From: Streptomyces oceani
Lineage (GTDB): Bacteria; Actinomycetota; Actinomycetes; Streptomycetales; Streptomycetaceae
DNA: 64,000 nucleotides
NCBI RefSeq assembly: GCF_001751245.1
Contig: NZ_LJGU01000121.1
Span: 1-64,000, forward strand
Reading direction: 5' to 3'
Below, in pieces: positions 27,782-38,898 of the stretch (position 1 is the stretch's first letter; each line of letters starts with the position of its first letter). The notes under the pieces are model-generated. The model did no database searches. It saw only the letters and a list, made by a program, of their open reading frames with translations, and was not told the DNA's origin. The translations under genes and the position numbers were made by a program.

Positions 27782-29548
27782 GTGGCAGCCCACGACGACG
27801 ACATCAACCGCGGCATCCAGCCGGACCGGGATTCCGAAGACCCGGACGGTCAGGTCGCCTATCTCGAGCAGGAAATCGCCGTCCTGCGCCGCAAGCTCGC
27901 CGACTCTCCGCGACACACTCGGATTCTCGAGGAGCGGATCGTCGAGCTGCAGAACAATCTGGCTGGCGTGTCCGCGCAGAACGAGCGGCTCACGGGCACC
28001 CTCCGTGAGGCCCGGGACCAGATTGTGGCCCTGAAGGAGGAGGTCGACCGGCTGGCCCAGCCACCAGCCGGCTTCGGCGCCTTCCTGCAGGCGAACGAGG
28101 ACGACACCGCCGACATCTTCACCAACGGCCGCAAGATGCGGGTGAACGTCAGCCCCAGTGTCGAGCTCGGATCGCTTCGACGGGGACAAGAAGTCATGCT
28201 CAACGAAGCGCTCAACGTGGTCGAGGCCATGGAGTTCGAGCGCGCCGGCGACATCGTCACCCTCAAGGAGGTCCTGGAGGACGGCGAGCGCGCCCTGGTG
28301 GTGGGGCACACTGACGAGGAGCGGGTCGTACGCCTCGCGGAGCCGCTGCTGGAGGCCACTCTGCGGGCCGGGGACGCGTTGCTGCTCGAGTCCCGCTCCG
28401 GCTACGTCTACGAGGTCGTGCCCAAGAGCGAGGTCGAGGAACTCGTCCTCGAAGAGGTGCCGGACATCGACTACGCCAAGATCGGCGGTCTCGGCGGTCA
28501 GATCGAACTCATCCGGGACGCGGTGGAACTGCCGTATCTCTTCCCCGATGTCTTCCAGGAGCACGAACTCCGCCCGCCCAAGGGGGTTTTGCTCTACGGC
28601 CCGCCCGGCTGCGGCAAGACGCTGATCGCCAAGGCCGTGGCCAACTCCCTTGCCAAGAAGGTCGCCGAGGTCACCGGGAAGCCCCAGGGGAAGAGCTACT
28701 TCCTCAATATCAAGGGCCCGGAGCTGCTCAACAAGTACGTCGGTGAGACCGAGCGGCACATTCGCCTGGTTTTCCAGCGGGCCAGGGAGAAGGCCAGCGA
28801 GGGCACGCCCGTCATCGTGTTCTTCGACGAGATGGACTCGCTGTTCCGCACCCGTGGTTCCGGCGTCAGCTCGGACGTGGAGAACACCATCGTTCCGCAG
28901 TTGCTCTCCGAGATCGACGGTGTGGAGGGTCTGGAGAACGTCATCGTCATCGGGGCGTCGAACCGCGAGGACATGATCGACCCGGCCATCCTGCGCCCCG
29001 GCCGCCTCGATGTGAAGATCAAGATCGAGCGTCCGGACGCCGAGGCGGCCCGGGACATCTTCACGAAGTACCTCACTCCGGTGCTGCCGCTGCACACCGA
29101 CGACCTCGCTGAGCACAACGGTGACCCGAAGGCCACCGTCGCGGGCATGATCCAGTCGGTTGTCGAGCAGATGTACGCTGAATCGGAGGAGAACCGGTTC
29201 CTGGAGGTCACCTACGCCAACGGTGACAAGGAAGTCCTCTACTTCAAGGACTTCAACTCCGGGGCGATGATCCAGAACATCGTCGACCGGGCGAAGAAGA
29301 TGGCCATCAAGGCGTTCCTCGAGCAGAACCAGAAGGGTCTGCGGGTTTCCCACCTGCTCGCCGCCTGCGTGGACGAGTTCAAGGAGAACGAGGACCTGCC
29401 GAACACCACCAATCCCGACGACTGGGCCCGCATCTCCGGCAAGAAGGGCGAACGGATCGTGTTCATCCGCACGCTCGTCACCGGGAAGCAGGGCGCGGAC
29501 ACCGGGCGCTCCATCGACACGGTGGCCAACACCGGTCAGTATCTGTGA
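27782..29548 (+). CDS. arc: Proteasome-associated AAA+ ATPase ARC (Mpa)
   Basis: ARC/Mpa is the hexameric unfoldase that recruits pupylated proteins and feeds them to the 20S proteasome. The 588-residue protein has an N-terminal coiled coil that binds Pup (about residues 20-75, [13 protein letters not shown] onward), OB domains, Walker A GPPGCGKT (about 272) and Walker [10 protein letters not shown]. Its C-terminus is GQYL, the motif known to dock into proteasome alpha pockets. I prefer the GTG at 27782 ([11 protein letters not shown]), preceded by GGTGAGG; an upstream GTG at 27773 is possible. A terminator hairpin follows the stop. Confidence 0.96.
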   Translation: MAAHDDDINRGIQPDRDSEDPDGQVAYLEQEIAVLRRKLADSPRHTRILEERIVELQNNLAGVSAQNERLTGTLREARDQIVALKEEVDRLAQPPAGFGAFLQANEDDTADIFTNGRKMRVNVSPSVELGSLRRGQEVMLNEALNVVEAMEFERAGDIVTLKEVLEDGERALVVGHTDEERVVRLAEPLLEATLRAGDALLLESRSGYVYEVVPKSEVEELVLEEVPDIDYAKIGGLGGQIELIRDAVELPYLFPDVFQEHELRPPKGVLLYGPPGCGKTLIAKAVANSLAKKVAEVTGKPQGKSYFLNIKGPELLNKYVGETERHIRLVFQRAREKASEGTPVIVFFDEMDSLFRTRGSGVSSDVENTIVPQLLSEIDGVEGLENVIVIGASNREDMIDPAILRPGRLDVKIKIERPDAEAARDIFTKYLTPVLPLHTDDLAEHNGDPKATVAGMIQSVVEQMYAESEENRFLEVTYANGDKEVLYFKDFNSGAMIQNIVDRAKKMAIKAFLEQNQKGLRVSHLLAACVDEFKENEDLPNTTNPDDWARISGKKGERIVFIRTLVTGKQGADTGRSIDTVANTGQYL

Positions 29549-29558
29549 AAAGTCCGGG

Positions 29559-29594
29559 CCGGCTGCGGGCACCCTGCGGGGCGCCCGCAGCCGG
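29559..29594 (+). terminator. Hairpin terminator after arc
   Basis: A perfect 12-bp stem (CCGGCTGCGGGC / GCCCGCAGCCGG) with a 12-base loop starts 11 bases after the arc stop and is followed by ACTGTTTCC. dop is therefore probably transcribed from its own promoter in the remaining 240-base gap. Confidence 0.7.
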
Positions 29595-29833
29595 ACTGTT
29601 TCCCCAGCGTTTCCAGCCAGTTCCGGAAGGAAACCCACAGTGATCCTGCCAGTTGGGCGCACACCTCGAGAGGCCCCTTCGACGCACGGCGCCGACGCCT
29701 GTCGGCAACCACCCGGGCCGGCCCGCGGTCGCCCGGTGGCGGGTGGCCCACGGGGAGCTCTCGCGCACCACCTGGCACCACGTCGGAGCGGCAGTGGGCT
29801 CACAGCGGATCACGGTCGGGCAAGGAGGACGGC

Positions 29834-31345
29834 ATGACCGTACGCCGAGTAATGGGCATTGAGACGGAGTACGGCGTCTCCGTCCCCGGCCATCCCAACG
29901 CCAACGCGATGCTCATCTCCTCCCAGGTGGTCAACGCCTACGCCGCCGCGATGCACCGGGCCCGGCGCGCGCGGTGGGACTTCGAGGAGGAGAATCCGCT
30001 ACGCGACGCCCGCGGCTTCGACCTCGCACGGGACGCGGCGGACTCCAGCCAGCTCACCGACGAGGACATCGGGCTGGCCAACGTCATCCTCACCAACGGC
30101 GCGCGGCTGTACGTGGATCACGCGCACCCCGAGTACAGCGCCCCCGAGGTGACGAACCCGCTCGACGCGGTCCGCTGGGACAAGGCGGGCGAGCACGTCA
30201 TGGCCCAGGCCGCGCAGCGGGCCGCCGAGGTGCCCGGTGCTCAGCCGATCCATCTCTACAAGAACAACACCGACAACAAGGGCGCCTCCTATGGCACGCA
30301 CGAGAACTACCTCATGCGGCGGCAGACGCCGTTCTCGGACGTCGTGCGGCACCTGACGCCGTTCTTCGTCTCCCGGCAGGTCGTGTGCGGCGCCGGCCGG
30401 GTGGGCCTGGGGCAGGACGGCGGTGAGGACGGTTTTCAGCTCAGCCAGCGGGCCGACTACTTCGAGGTCGAGGTCGGGCTGGAGACCACGCTGAAGCGTC
30501 CGATCATCAACACCCGGGACGAACCGCACGCCGACGCGGAGAAGTACCGTCGGCTGCACGTCATCGTCGGTGACGCGAACCTCTCCGAGGTCTCGACCTA
30601 CCTCAAGCTCGGCACCACGGCACTCGTGCTGTCCATGATCGAGGACGGCTTCATCGCCGTGGACCTGGCGGTCGACCAGCCCGTCCAAACCCTTCACCAG
30701 GTCTCGCACGACCCCTCGCTGAAGCAGTTGGTCACGCTGCGTAGCGGGCGGAAGCTGACCGGAGTACAGCTCCAGATGGAGTACTGCGAGCTGGCCCGCA
30801 AGTACGTCGAGGAGCGGTGGGGGGCGGACGCGGACGAGCAGACGACGGACGTGCTGGCCAGGTGGGAGGACGTACTGGTCAGGCTGGAGCAGGACCCGAT
30901 GAGTCTGTCCGGGGAGCTGGACTGGGTGGCCAAACGGGAGCTGATGGAGGGCTATCGCCGCCGGGACGGCATCGGCTGGGACTCCTCCCGTCTGCACCTG
31001 GTGGATCTGCAGTACGCCGACGTGCGCCCTGACAAGGGTCTCTACAACCGTCTCGCGGCCCGCGGCAAGATGCAGCGGCTGCTGGACGACGAAGCCGTAC
31101 GCGGGGCCGTGACCAAGCCTCCGGAGGACACTCGCGCCTATTTCCGCGGGCGGTGCCTCGAGCAGTACGCCGATCACGTGGCAGCCGCTTCCTGGGATTC
31201 CGTGATCTTCGATCTGCCGGACCGTGACTCGCTTCAACGGGTGCCCACGCTGGAGCCGCTGCGTGGCACGCGTGACCACGTGAAGGAACTACTGGACAAC
31301 TGCCGTACGGCGGAGGAGCTCGTACGGCTGTTGTCCGGAAGCTGA
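29834..31345 (+). CDS. dop: Pup deamidase/depupylase Dop
   Basis: Dop converts the C-terminal Gln of Pup to Glu and also removes Pup from substrates. The 503-residue protein belongs to the carboxylate-amine ligase/glutamine synthetase-like fold shared with PafA. The opening [16 protein letters not shown] carries the metal-binding Glu residues. [20 protein letters not shown] and [25 protein letters not shown] are the shared catalytic blocks. The extra segment around residues 40-80 relative to PafA matches the Dop loop. It lies immediately upstream of pup. Confidence 0.96.
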   Translation: MTVRRVMGIETEYGVSVPGHPNANAMLISSQVVNAYAAAMHRARRARWDFEEENPLRDARGFDLARDAADSSQLTDEDIGLANVILTNGARLYVDHAHPEYSAPEVTNPLDAVRWDKAGEHVMAQAAQRAAEVPGAQPIHLYKNNTDNKGASYGTHENYLMRRQTPFSDVVRHLTPFFVSRQVVCGAGRVGLGQDGGEDGFQLSQRADYFEVEVGLETTLKRPIINTRDEPHADAEKYRRLHVIVGDANLSEVSTYLKLGTTALVLSMIEDGFIAVDLAVDQPVQTLHQVSHDPSLKQLVTLRSGRKLTGVQLQMEYCELARKYVEERWGADADEQTTDVLARWEDVLVRLEQDPMSLSGELDWVAKRELMEGYRRRDGIGWDSSRLHLVDLQYADVRPDKGLYNRLAARGKMQRLLDDEAVRGAVTKPPEDTRAYFRGRCLEQYADHVAAASWDSVIFDLPDRDSLQRVPTLEPLRGTRDHVKELLDNCRTAEELVRLLSGS

Positions 31346-31493
31346 TCGTCGAGCGGCGGCTAAGCGGTCCGGATTCGGGAATGATCGAGGTGGCTTTCGG
31401 GCTTGAGGGAAGTGCAGGGCCGATGTCGGTCCCGCCTTGTAGGGTCTGATCTTGTACGTCTCGCGTACGACCGAACCGAGCGGGGTGAGGGAA

Positions 31494-31709
31494 ATGGCGA
31501 CCAGGGACAGCGGCGGACAGCAGAAGGCGACCCGCCAAACCGAGGAGACCGAGGAACAGTCCGAGGAAACACAGGCTTCCGAGGACCTCAAGGAGCGCCA
31601 GGAGGCCCTGTCCGAGGACGTGGACTCCGTCCTCGACGAAATCGACGACGTGCTCGAGGAGAACGCCGAGGATTTCGTGCGTTCCTTCGTCCAGAAGGGC
31701 GGACAGTAG
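31494..31709 (+). CDS. pup: Prokaryotic ubiquitin-like protein Pup
   Basis: Pup is the 71-residue, largely disordered protein tag that PafA attaches to lysines of proteasome substrates. The sequence is rich in Glu, Gln, Thr and Asp, and has the helical ARC-binding segment (SEDVDSVLDEIDDVLEENAE). It ends in FVQKGGQ; the terminal Gln requires Dop deamidation to Glu before ligation, which fits the dop gene upstream. The ATG at 31494 follows GGTGAGGG. Confidence 0.97.
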   Translation: MATRDSGGQQKATRQTEETEEQSEETQASEDLKERQEALSEDVDSVLDEIDDVLEENAEDFVRSFVQKGGQ

Positions 31710-32000
31710 TCATCCCGCCCGCACCTCCGGGACCATCGGCACACCACCCCCGCCGGGTGGCCGTGGCGTGCTCCGGGCTCCCGGAGGAGGCTTTGCTCGG
31801 ACGGCGGTCGGGCGTGCCCCCGGGCGCGCCCGACGCGCCACCGCCGGAGTCACGTCCCCTGGCGCCGGAGCGGGGTTCGTACGCCCGTCGAAGCGCGCGC
31901 GGCTCGGCGGTACGCTCGCGGTCAGCGCAACGCGCCGCACACCACTGCGAGATGACCCGGATACGATGCGCCGGGCCAGCTCCTATTCGGAAGGAAACGT
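31710..32000. other. Gap between pup and prcB
   Basis: These 291 bases between two co-directional proteasome genes contain no convincing gene. As I recall, a small extra gene stands between pup and prcB in S. coelicolor; nothing recognisable as its counterpart is visible here. The AAGGAAA ribosome-binding site of prcB is at about 31991. Confidence 0.4.
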
Positions 32001-32846
32001 GTGGAAGCCGAAACTCGTAGCACCGGGTGTCTACCCGCTGCCTTCCTGACGCCGGGCTCCTCGTCCTTCATGGACTTCCTGTCCACCCACGCACCGGAGC
32101 GTCTCCCGAGCAGTCGGCCGCTGCCGCCCGTTCAGGGGGCCGTGGAGGCGCCGCACGGCACGACGATCGTGGCGGCCTCGTATCCGGGTGGTGTGGTGCT
32201 GGCGGGGGATCGCCGCGCGACGATGGGCCACGCCATCGCCCAGCGGGACGTCGAGAAGGTCTTTCCCGCGGACGAGTACTCCGCGGTCGGTATCGCCGGG
32301 ACCGCCGGGCTCGCGGTGGAGATGGTGAAGCTGTTCCAACTGGAGTTGGAGCACTTCGAGAAGGTCGAGGGGTCGCAGCTCTCGCTGGAGGGCAAGGCGA
32401 ACCGGCTCTCCACCATGATCCGGGGGAATCTGGGCATGGCGCTTCAGGGCCTGGCCGTCGTGCCGATCTTCGCGGGATACGACGTGGACCGGGAGAAGGG
32501 GCGCATCTTCTCGTACGACGTCACGGGTGGCCGTTCCGAGGAGTTCGGCTTCACGGCGGTCGGCTCCGGCTCGGTGTTCGCCCGTGGCGCGCTCAAGAAG
32601 CTGTTCCGGGAGGACATGACGGAGCAGCAGGCCGCGACCGTGACCGTACAGGCGCTGTACGACGCGGCGGACGACGATTCGGCCACCGGCGGTCCGGACA
32701 TGGCCCGCAACATCTATCCCATTGTGGCGGTCATCGGTGAGAGCGGCTTCCGGCGTCTTCCGGAAGCCGAGGTCTCCGAGGTGGTCCGGGCGGTGTACGA
32801 GGGTCGTCTCCAGCAGCCCAACGGACCGCAAGCACCGCCCCTTTAG
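32001..32846 (+). CDS. prcB: 20S proteasome beta subunit
   Basis: PrcB is the catalytic N-terminal-threonine protease of the 20S core. The 281-residue precursor has a 53-residue propeptide ending in EAPHG. Cleavage exposes Thr54 ([11 protein letters not shown]). With Thr54 as Thr1, the catalytic Asp17 (LAGDRRAT) and Lys33 (DVEKVFP) fall exactly in register. The GTG at 32001 follows AAGGAAA. It is 57 bases upstream of prcA. Confidence 0.97.
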   Translation: MEAETRSTGCLPAAFLTPGSSSFMDFLSTHAPERLPSSRPLPPVQGAVEAPHGTTIVAASYPGGVVLAGDRRATMGHAIAQRDVEKVFPADEYSAVGIAGTAGLAVEMVKLFQLELEHFEKVEGSQLSLEGKANRLSTMIRGNLGMALQGLAVVPIFAGYDVDREKGRIFSYDVTGGRSEEFGFTAVGSGSVFARGALKKLFREDMTEQQAATVTVQALYDAADDDSATGGPDMARNIYPIVAVIGESGFRRLPEAEVSEVVRAVYEGRLQQPNGPQAPPL

Positions 32847-32903
32847 GGGTCGCACACCTGTCAGGCCGTTCAGTCGTAGGAAAACAGGAAGGGACGGGAG
32901 CCG

Positions 32904-33674
32904 GTGTCGACGCCGTTCTATGTCTCACCCCAGCAGGCCATGGCGGACCGCGCGGAGTACGCCCGCAAGGGCATCGCGCGTGGACGGAGCGTGGTCGTGC
33001 TGCAGTACACCGACGGCATCGTGTTCGTCGCTGAGAACCCCTCCCGGGCGCTGCACAAGGTCAGCGAGATCTATGACCGGATCGCCTTCGCGGCGGTCGG
33101 CAAGTACAACGAGTTCGAGAACCTCCGGATCGGCGGGGTGCGTTACGCCGATCTGCGCGGCTACACCTATGACCGGGAGGACGTGACCGCGCGCGGCCTG
33201 GCGAACGTCTACGCCCAGACCCTGGGCACGATCTTCTCGAGCGCGGCGGAGAAGCCGTACGAGGTGGAGCTGATCGTGGCCGAGGTAGGCGCCGGCCCCG
33301 AGGACGACCAGATCTATCGGCTGCCCCACGACGGCTCCATCGTGGACGAGCACGGCTCGGTCGCGGTCGGCGGCAACTCCGACCAGATCTCCACCTATCT
33401 GGACCAGCGCCACCGGGACGCCATGTCGCTCGGGGAGGCCCTCGGGCTTGCCGTCGAGTCGCTCTCCCGGGACAACAACGGCGGTGAACGCAGCCTCACG
33501 GCCGAGCAGCTCGAGGTCGCGGTGCTGGACCGTAACCGGCCGCAGGAACGGAAGTTCAAGCGGGTGTTGGGGAGTCAACTGACGCGGTTGCTGGAGGAGC
33601 ACGGTCCGGCGTCCTCATCCGGCTCGGAGAGCGGCGGCAAGGACACCGACTCGGACGCGGACAGCACCGACTGA
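32904..33674 (+). CDS. prcA: 20S proteasome alpha subunit
   Basis: PrcA forms the outer rings and gate of the 20S proteasome and receives the C-terminus of ARC. The 256-residue protein starts [31 protein letters not shown], the typical actinobacterial gate helix, and contains [19 protein letters not shown] and [19 protein letters not shown]. It lacks the N-terminal Thr of beta subunits. The last roughly 20 residues are a Ser/Gly/Asp tail. It is co-transcribed with prcB on spacing grounds. Confidence 0.97.
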   Translation: MSTPFYVSPQQAMADRAEYARKGIARGRSVVVLQYTDGIVFVAENPSRALHKVSEIYDRIAFAAVGKYNEFENLRIGGVRYADLRGYTYDREDVTARGLANVYAQTLGTIFSSAAEKPYEVELIVAEVGAGPEDDQIYRLPHDGSIVDEHGSVAVGGNSDQISTYLDQRHRDAMSLGEALGLAVESLSRDNNGGERSLTAEQLEVAVLDRNRPQERKFKRVLGSQLTRLLEEHGPASSSGSESGGKDTDSDADSTD

Positions 33675-33846
33675 CCGACCGGCGAGAAGTCCCGTCGCTC
33701 CCCGGGCGGTTGGCTCGAACGTGTGCGATGACGGTTCGTGCGCGGACCGGGACCGGCGCCTCGTCGCGGCGCAGGGGCTTGCGTGGATGCGGCGCGACGC
33801 CTGCTTCCCCGTACGCGCGGCCTCGGGGCAGCGGCGTGGCCGGTCC

Positions 33847-34917
33847 TCAGCCGGTTTCCGCTCCCGGGGACCGCTGCCCGGCGGCCGGCCCGGTCGAGCC
33901 GCGTCGCGCCAGCGCGACCGGGAGAAGCGCGGTGTCCGGCTGCCGCCCTTCCAACACACCGATCAGTGCCCGCATACCGGTGGCGCCGACCTCCTCGGCA
34001 GGCAGCCGGACCGTGGTCAGCTCCGGCTCCAGCGCGGTCGCCAGGTCCAGGTCGTCGAAGCCGGTGACCGAGACGTCCTGTGGGATGCGGTAGCCGTGCC
34101 GGCGGGCCGCCTTGCACGCTCCCGCCGCCAGCAGGTCGTCATCGCAGACCAGGGCGCTGGGTCGTGGGTCCGTGGCGAGCGCCCGGGTCGCGGCGCGCAG
34201 CCCGCCGGCGACGGTGAGCGCGGACCGTTCCGTGCACACCAGCGAGGCGGAGGTGCCCGCCAGGGCCTGGGCCAGTGCCCGGGCGCGGTGGTGAAAGGTC
34301 CAGGAACCCACTGAGGCGGAGACATGGGCGATACGCCGATGCCCGAGCGCGAGGAGATGCTCGGCGACCCGTCGCATCCCGTCCGCGATGTCCGGATTCA
34401 CGGTCGCTGCGGCCCGCGTGCCGGCCGGGTCGCTGTCCAGCATCACCAGCGGTAGGTCGCCGTGCAGTGCGGCCAGTGCCTCCGGAGCCATCGAGGACGC
34501 GATCACCCCGTCCAGGGTGGCCGGCGTGGACTCGAAGGGGTCGGGAGCGGGGGCGATGCCCTCGGGTGAGGGATAGAGCACGAGCCCCAGGTCGTGTTCC
34601 CTGGCCACTCGTGCGGCACCGGCGTGCACCCGGGAGAAGAAGTCGTTGCTGAGCGCCGGCACGACGAGCAGCGCCGTACGCGTACGACCGAGGCGCAGAT
34701 GGCGCGCGGCGAGATTGGGCCGGTAGCGCAGGTCCTCCGCCGCCGCGCGCACCGTCTCCGCCGTACGGCTCGACACCCGGCCCTGCCACTTACCACCCAG
34801 CACGAGGGACACGGTCGCCTGCGAGACGCCGGCGTGCCGAGCGACGTCCCGGCCGGTGGGGCGCGCCGGAGTCGATGGGTCGGCCGCCTGCCCGGTGTGC
34901 TGTCTCGCGCTGGCCAC
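33847..34917 (-). CDS. LacI-family transcriptional regulator
   Basis: A 356-residue repressor-type protein. The N-terminal helix-turn-helix and hinge are typical (RDVARHAGVSQATVSLVLGGKWQGRVSSRTAETV ... RYRPNLAARHLR), followed by a periplasmic-binding-protein-like effector domain (ALLVVPALSNDFFSRVHAG; SALVCDDDLLAAGACKAARRHG; VSVTGFDDLDLA). It diverges from an MFS transporter gene at 35041. A TACGTAT ... ATACGTA repeat lies in the 123-base gap, making that transporter the probable target. The effector is unknown, and in LacI proteins usually a sugar or nucleoside. Confidence 0.93.
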   Translation of the reverse strand: MASARQHTGQAADPSTPARPTGRDVARHAGVSQATVSLVLGGKWQGRVSSRTAETVRAAAEDLRYRPNLAARHLRLGRTRTALLVVPALSNDFFSRVHAGAARVAREHDLGLVLYPSPEGIAPAPDPFESTPATLDGVIASSMAPEALAALHGDLPLVMLDSDPAGTRAAATVNPDIADGMRRVAEHLLALGHRRIAHVSASVGSWTFHHRARALAQALAGTSASLVCTERSALTVAGGLRAATRALATDPRPSALVCDDDLLAAGACKAARRHGYRIPQDVSVTGFDDLDLATALEPELTTVRLPAEEVGATGMRALIGVLEGRQPDTALLPVALARRGSTGPAAGQRSPGAETG

Positions 34918-34972
34918 GCGCGGCTCCTTGTCCTCGGGTGGATTCCACTGGACCCCTGTATTGCCGCCATGG

Positions 34973-35001
34973 TACGTATGGCCCCGAAGGAGTTATACGT
35001 A
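34973..35001. promoter_or_regulatory. Inverted repeat in the LacI/MFS divergent promoter
   Basis: TACGTAT and ATACGTA are perfect 7-bp inverted arms separated by 15 bases, between the LacI gene and the MFS transporter. The spacing is longer than a classical LacI operator, so binding by the adjacent LacI protein is only plausible. Confidence 0.4.
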
Positions 35002-35040
35002 AAACTTCCCTGTGGGGGACCCCGCGAGAAGGAGTGACGA

Positions 35041-36312
35041 ATGGCGACCGGCTATGCCGAACTGCTGCGTGCCAGATACGCCGTGCGGCTGCTCTGCGGC
35101 ACGCTGATCGGCAGACTGCCGAACGCCACCGCTCCCTTGGCCATCGTGCTGTTCGTGCGCGCCGAGGGTGGCTCGTACACCCTGGCGGGCGTGCTCTCCG
35201 CGGTGTACGGGCTGGCCACCGCGCTCGGCCAGCCCCTGCTGGGGCGCTGTGTGGACCTGTTCGGTCAGCCGCGGGTGATGTTCCCCTCGGCTGTGCTCTC
35301 GGCGCTCGGCATGACGGTGTTCGCCATCGGGGGGATCGACTCGGCGGTGTTCGCGGGGCTGGCCGTGTTCGTCGCCGGGGTGTGCACGCCGCCGCTGGAA
35401 GGCGGACTGCGTGCGCTCTGGCCCGGCGTGCTGCGGCGTCAGGACCGGGTGCACGCGGCGTACGCCCTGGACGCGGTGGCCCAGGAGGTGATGTTCGCCG
35501 TCGGGCCGCTGCTGGTGACTCTGCTGGTGGCGTACGGGAACGAGGCGGCGGCGTTGTACGTCATCAACGCGCTCGGCGTGCTCGGTGCCCTGTCGGTCGT
35601 GATCTCCGAGCCCTCCCGTCGCTGGCGGTCCGAACCTCGCGAGGGGCACTGGCTGGGCGCGTTGCGCTCCGGCGGACTGCTGGCCCTGCTCGGCGCGTTC
35701 TTCTTCGTGGGAGCCGCGCTGGGCAGTATCGCGGTCGCGGCGGTGGCCTACGCGGACGCCCATGGCGACAGCCTGATCTCCACCTACCTCCTCTCCGCGC
35801 TGGGTGCCGGTGCGCTGGTGGGCGGTGTGGTCTACGGCGCCCGGCCGTGGTCCGGTCCCGCCGAGCCGAGACTGCGGGCGCTGGTCACGGCGCTGGCGGC
35901 GGGCTACGTACCCCTCGTACTGACGCCGGGGCCGGTGGCGATGACGGTCCTGGCCGGTGTCGCGGGGGTCTTCCTGGCGCCCGCACTGGCGTGTGCGTTC
36001 GTGGTGGTGGATCGGCACGCGCCGAGGGGCACGGTCACCGAGGCGTTCTCCTGGCTCGTGACCACCTTCGGGGTCGGGACCGCCGCGGGGACTGCTGTGG
36101 TCGGGCCGGTCGTCGAACGGGGCGGAACCGCGGCGGGGTTCTCCGTCGCCGCCCTCGGCGGTTTGGCGGCGCTGTTGGTGCTGTTGGCGACGCGGCGTGT
36201 GCTGGACGTGCCGCGCGCGGGCCGTACGGCGACGTCCGCGCCGGTCGCGGGGGCGCAAAATGATCGGGACGCGGTGGGCGATCCCGGTTTCAGATCAGGG
36301 CATCAGGCGTAA
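35041..36312 (+). CDS. MFS transporter
   Basis: A 423-residue major facilitator protein with about 12 predicted transmembrane helices. The N-terminal half includes GTLIGRLPNATAPLAIVLF and LATALGQPLLGRCVDLFGQPRVM, the latter containing a degenerate motif A between helices 2 and 3. The ATG at 35041 follows GAGAAGGAG. It is divergent from the LacI regulator and ends nine bases before pafA, so read-through into pafA is possible. The substrate is unknown. Confidence 0.9.
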   Translation: MATGYAELLRARYAVRLLCGTLIGRLPNATAPLAIVLFVRAEGGSYTLAGVLSAVYGLATALGQPLLGRCVDLFGQPRVMFPSAVLSALGMTVFAIGGIDSAVFAGLAVFVAGVCTPPLEGGLRALWPGVLRRQDRVHAAYALDAVAQEVMFAVGPLLVTLLVAYGNEAAALYVINALGVLGALSVVISEPSRRWRSEPREGHWLGALRSGGLLALLGAFFFVGAALGSIAVAAVAYADAHGDSLISTYLLSALGAGALVGGVVYGARPWSGPAEPRLRALVTALAAGYVPLVLTPGPVAMTVLAGVAGVFLAPALACAFVVVDRHAPRGTVTEAFSWLVTTFGVGTAAGTAVVGPVVERGGTAAGFSVAALGGLAALLVLLATRRVLDVPRAGRTATSAPVAGAQNDRDAVGDPGFRSGHQA

Positions 36313-36321
36313 TGTTCAGGC

Positions 36322-37683
36322 ATGGACCGCCGAATCTTCGGGCTGGAGAACGAGTACGGCGTCACGTGTACGTTCCGGGGGCAGCGCCGTCTGTCACCGG
36401 ACGAGGTGGCGCGGTACCTCTTCCGCCGTGTGGTGTCATGGGGCCGCAGCAGCAACGTTTTCCTGCGGAACGGAGCCCGGCTGTACCTCGACGTGGGCTC
36501 GCATCCGGAGTACGCGACTCCGGAGTGTGACAGCGTGACCGAACTGGTCACGCACGACAAGTCGGGTGAGCGCATTCTCGAGGGCCTGTTGGTCGACGCG
36601 GAGCGGCGACTGCACGAGGAGGGCATCGCCGGTGACGTCTACCTCTTCAAGAACAACACCGACTCCGCGGGAAACTCCTACGGCTGTCACGAGAACTACC
36701 TGGTGGCGCGACACGGCGAGTTCTCCCGGCTCGCCGACGTGCTGATCCCGTTCCTGGTCACCCGCCAGCTGGTCAGCGGTGCGGGCAAGGTGCTGCAGAC
36801 CCCGCGTGGTGCGGTGTACTGCGTGAGCCAGCGAGCGGAGCACATCTGGGAGGGCGTCAGTTCCGCCACCACACGGTCCCGTCCGATCATCAACACCCGT
36901 GACGAGCCGCACGCCGACGCGGAGCGGTACCGCCGACTGCACGTCATCGTCGGGGACTCGAACATGTCCGAGACGACCACGCTGCTGAAGGTCGGCGCCA
37001 CGGACCTGGTGCTGCGCATGATCGAGGCCGGCACCGTGATGCGGGACCTGACCCTGGAGAACCCGATCCGCGCCATTCGCGAGGTCAGCCACGACATCAC
37101 CGGGCAGCGCAAGGTTCGGCTGGCCAGCGGCCGGGAAGCCTCCGCGCTCGAGGTGCAGGAGGAGTACTACGAGAAGGCACTGGACTTCTGCGAGCGGCGT
37201 GGTCTGCGCTCCGGGATGATCGAGCGGGTGCTGGACCTGTGGGGCAGGGCGCTGGAGGCCGTCCGTACGCAGGACCTGTCCCTGGTGGACACCGAGATCG
37301 ACTGGGTGATGAAGTACCAGCTCATCGAGCAGTACCGCAGCAAGCACAACATCAGCATGTCGCATCCGCGGATCGCCCAAATAGATCTCGCCTATCACGA
37401 CATCCACCGTCGCCGCGGGCTCTACTACCTCCTCGAGCGACGCGGCCAGGCAGCCCGCATCTGCGATGACCTGAGGATCTTCGAGGGCAAGTCGGTTCCC
37501 CCGCAGACCACTCGGGCCAGGCTCCGCGGTGACTTCATCCGGCGGGCCCAGGAGCAGCGCAGGGACTTCACGGTGGACTGGGTGCATCTCAAGCTCAATG
37601 ACCAGGCACAGCGCACGGTGCTGTGCAAGGATCCGTTCCGTTCCGTGGACGAGCGGGTGGAGAAGCTGATCGCCGGGATGTGA
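36322..37683 (+). CDS. pafA: Pup-protein ligase PafA
   Basis: PafA activates the C-terminal Glu of Pup with ATP and joins it to lysine side chains of target proteins. The 453-residue protein starts [18 protein letters not shown], with metal-ligand Glu residues. It contains [21 protein letters not shown] and [30 protein letters not shown], homologous to Dop but without the Dop-specific loop. Together with dop, pup, arc and prcBA in this window it completes the pupylation-proteasome pathway. Confidence 0.97.
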   Translation: MDRRIFGLENEYGVTCTFRGQRRLSPDEVARYLFRRVVSWGRSSNVFLRNGARLYLDVGSHPEYATPECDSVTELVTHDKSGERILEGLLVDAERRLHEEGIAGDVYLFKNNTDSAGNSYGCHENYLVARHGEFSRLADVLIPFLVTRQLVSGAGKVLQTPRGAVYCVSQRAEHIWEGVSSATTRSRPIINTRDEPHADAERYRRLHVIVGDSNMSETTTLLKVGATDLVLRMIEAGTVMRDLTLENPIRAIREVSHDITGQRKVRLASGREASALEVQEEYYEKALDFCERRGLRSGMIERVLDLWGRALEAVRTQDLSLVDTEIDWVMKYQLIEQYRSKHNISMSHPRIAQIDLAYHDIHRRRGLYYLLERRGQAARICDDLRIFEGKSVPPQTTRARLRGDFIRRAQEQRRDFTVDWVHLKLNDQAQRTVLCKDPFRSVDERVEKLIAGM

Positions 37684-37780
37684 CGCCGGGTCGCGCCGGT
37701 CTACGGCGCGTCCGGGCGGGGCCGTAGGCTTGCTGAGCGAAAGCCCGTCCGGACACACCCCCACCCCCGCGAGATGACCC

Positions 37781-38698
37781 ATGACTGCCTCCCCCAGGAC
37801 TCGCCGCGCCACGGCCGCGCTCATCGTTCCGCTGCTGATCCCGTTCGCCGCGGCGTGCGGCAGCGAGGAGCCCAGCAAGGACGGCGCGATTCCCGCCGTC
37901 TCCGCGTCGGCTCAGGACGAGAAGCCCAAGATCGACAAGGGCGAGGGCGACCCGCCCAAGAAGCTCAAGACCAAGGTGCTGAAGCAGGGCAAGGGCCCGA
38001 AGGTGCGCAAGGGCGACGTAGTGAACGCCACGTACCACGGCCAGCTCTGGAACGGCAAGGTCTTCGACACCACGTGGAAGAAGGGCGGTGAACCGGTCAG
38101 CTTCCAACTCGGTCGGGGCAGCGTCATCCCGGGTTGGGACGAGGGCCTGGTCGGTCAGCGGATGGGCAGCCGAGTGGAACTCGTCGTTCCGCCGGACAAG
38201 GCGTACGGCAACAAGAGCCAGGGGCCGATCCCGAAGAACTCCACCTTGGTGTTCGTCGTGGACCTGAAGAAGACACTGCCGAACAAGGTCGACGGGAAGC
38301 CCGTCGAGGAGCCGGACCCCGAACTCCCCGAGGTCAGCACCGAGATCACGGACAAGGCGCCGAAGATCGAGGTGGAAAAGGGCGCGAAGGCTCCGAAGGG
38401 CGTACGGAGCACCACCGTCCTGGAGGGCGACGGCGAGGAGATCACCAGCGAGAGCACGGTGCTGGCCAACTTCACCGCGAAGCTCTGGAACGGCGAGCCG
38501 TTCGCCAACTCCTGGCAGCAGACCGGCCCCCAGGATTACCCGGTGAAGCAGATGGTCGGCTGGGAGAAGGGCCTCGAGGGGAAGAAGCAGGGCAGCCGGG
38601 TGGTGATCTCCGTACCACGGGAGGAGTTCCCGAAGAAGGCACGGGCGCAGATCCCCTCGGACGTCGTCTTCAGCGTGGACGTGCTCAGCGTGAAGTGA
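37781..38698 (+). CDS. Lipoprotein FKBP-type peptidyl-prolyl isomerase (two FKBP domains)
   Basis: A 305-residue secreted isomerase. The signal peptide ends in the lipobox FAAAC (Cys about 26). Two FKBP domains follow: residues about 60-165 (KGDVVNATYHGQLWNGKVFDTTW, FQLGRGSVIPGWDEGLVGQRMGSRVEL) and about 195-303 (ESTVLANFTAKLWNGEPFANSW, QMVGWEKGLEGKKQGSRVVISV). The second has fewer active-site aromatics, so the first is likelier to be active. It would assist folding outside the membrane. It follows pafA by 97 bases. Confidence 0.93.
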   Translation: MTASPRTRRATAALIVPLLIPFAAACGSEEPSKDGAIPAVSASAQDEKPKIDKGEGDPPKKLKTKVLKQGKGPKVRKGDVVNATYHGQLWNGKVFDTTWKKGGEPVSFQLGRGSVIPGWDEGLVGQRMGSRVELVVPPDKAYGNKSQGPIPKNSTLVFVVDLKKTLPNKVDGKPVEEPDPELPEVSTEITDKAPKIEVEKGAKAPKGVRSTTVLEGDGEEITSESTVLANFTAKLWNGEPFANSWQQTGPQDYPVKQMVGWEKGLEGKKQGSRVVISVPREEFPKKARAQIPSDVVFSVDVLSVK

Positions 38699-38898
38699 CG
38701 TCGTGTCCGGGGCGGCGCGGATCGTACGGCGCGGTGAGAGGGCGGGCGCCCGCGAACGGTGCGCGGAACGCGTGTCCGTCCCGTGAAATACTGTGCACGC
38801 TGGGCGGGTGAACAGGCCATCGGCCTGTCGGCGGCCCCTGGAAGCCGCCGGGCCGTCACTCGCCAGTCGTACGGAAGACTCGTCTCTAGGAGCAACAC

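Noticed and set aside
31710..32000. Possible extra gene between pup and prcB
   Set aside because: The overlapping frames here are Arg/Pro/Gly-rich, lack a good start and show no domain; they look like shadows of GC-rich non-coding DNA.
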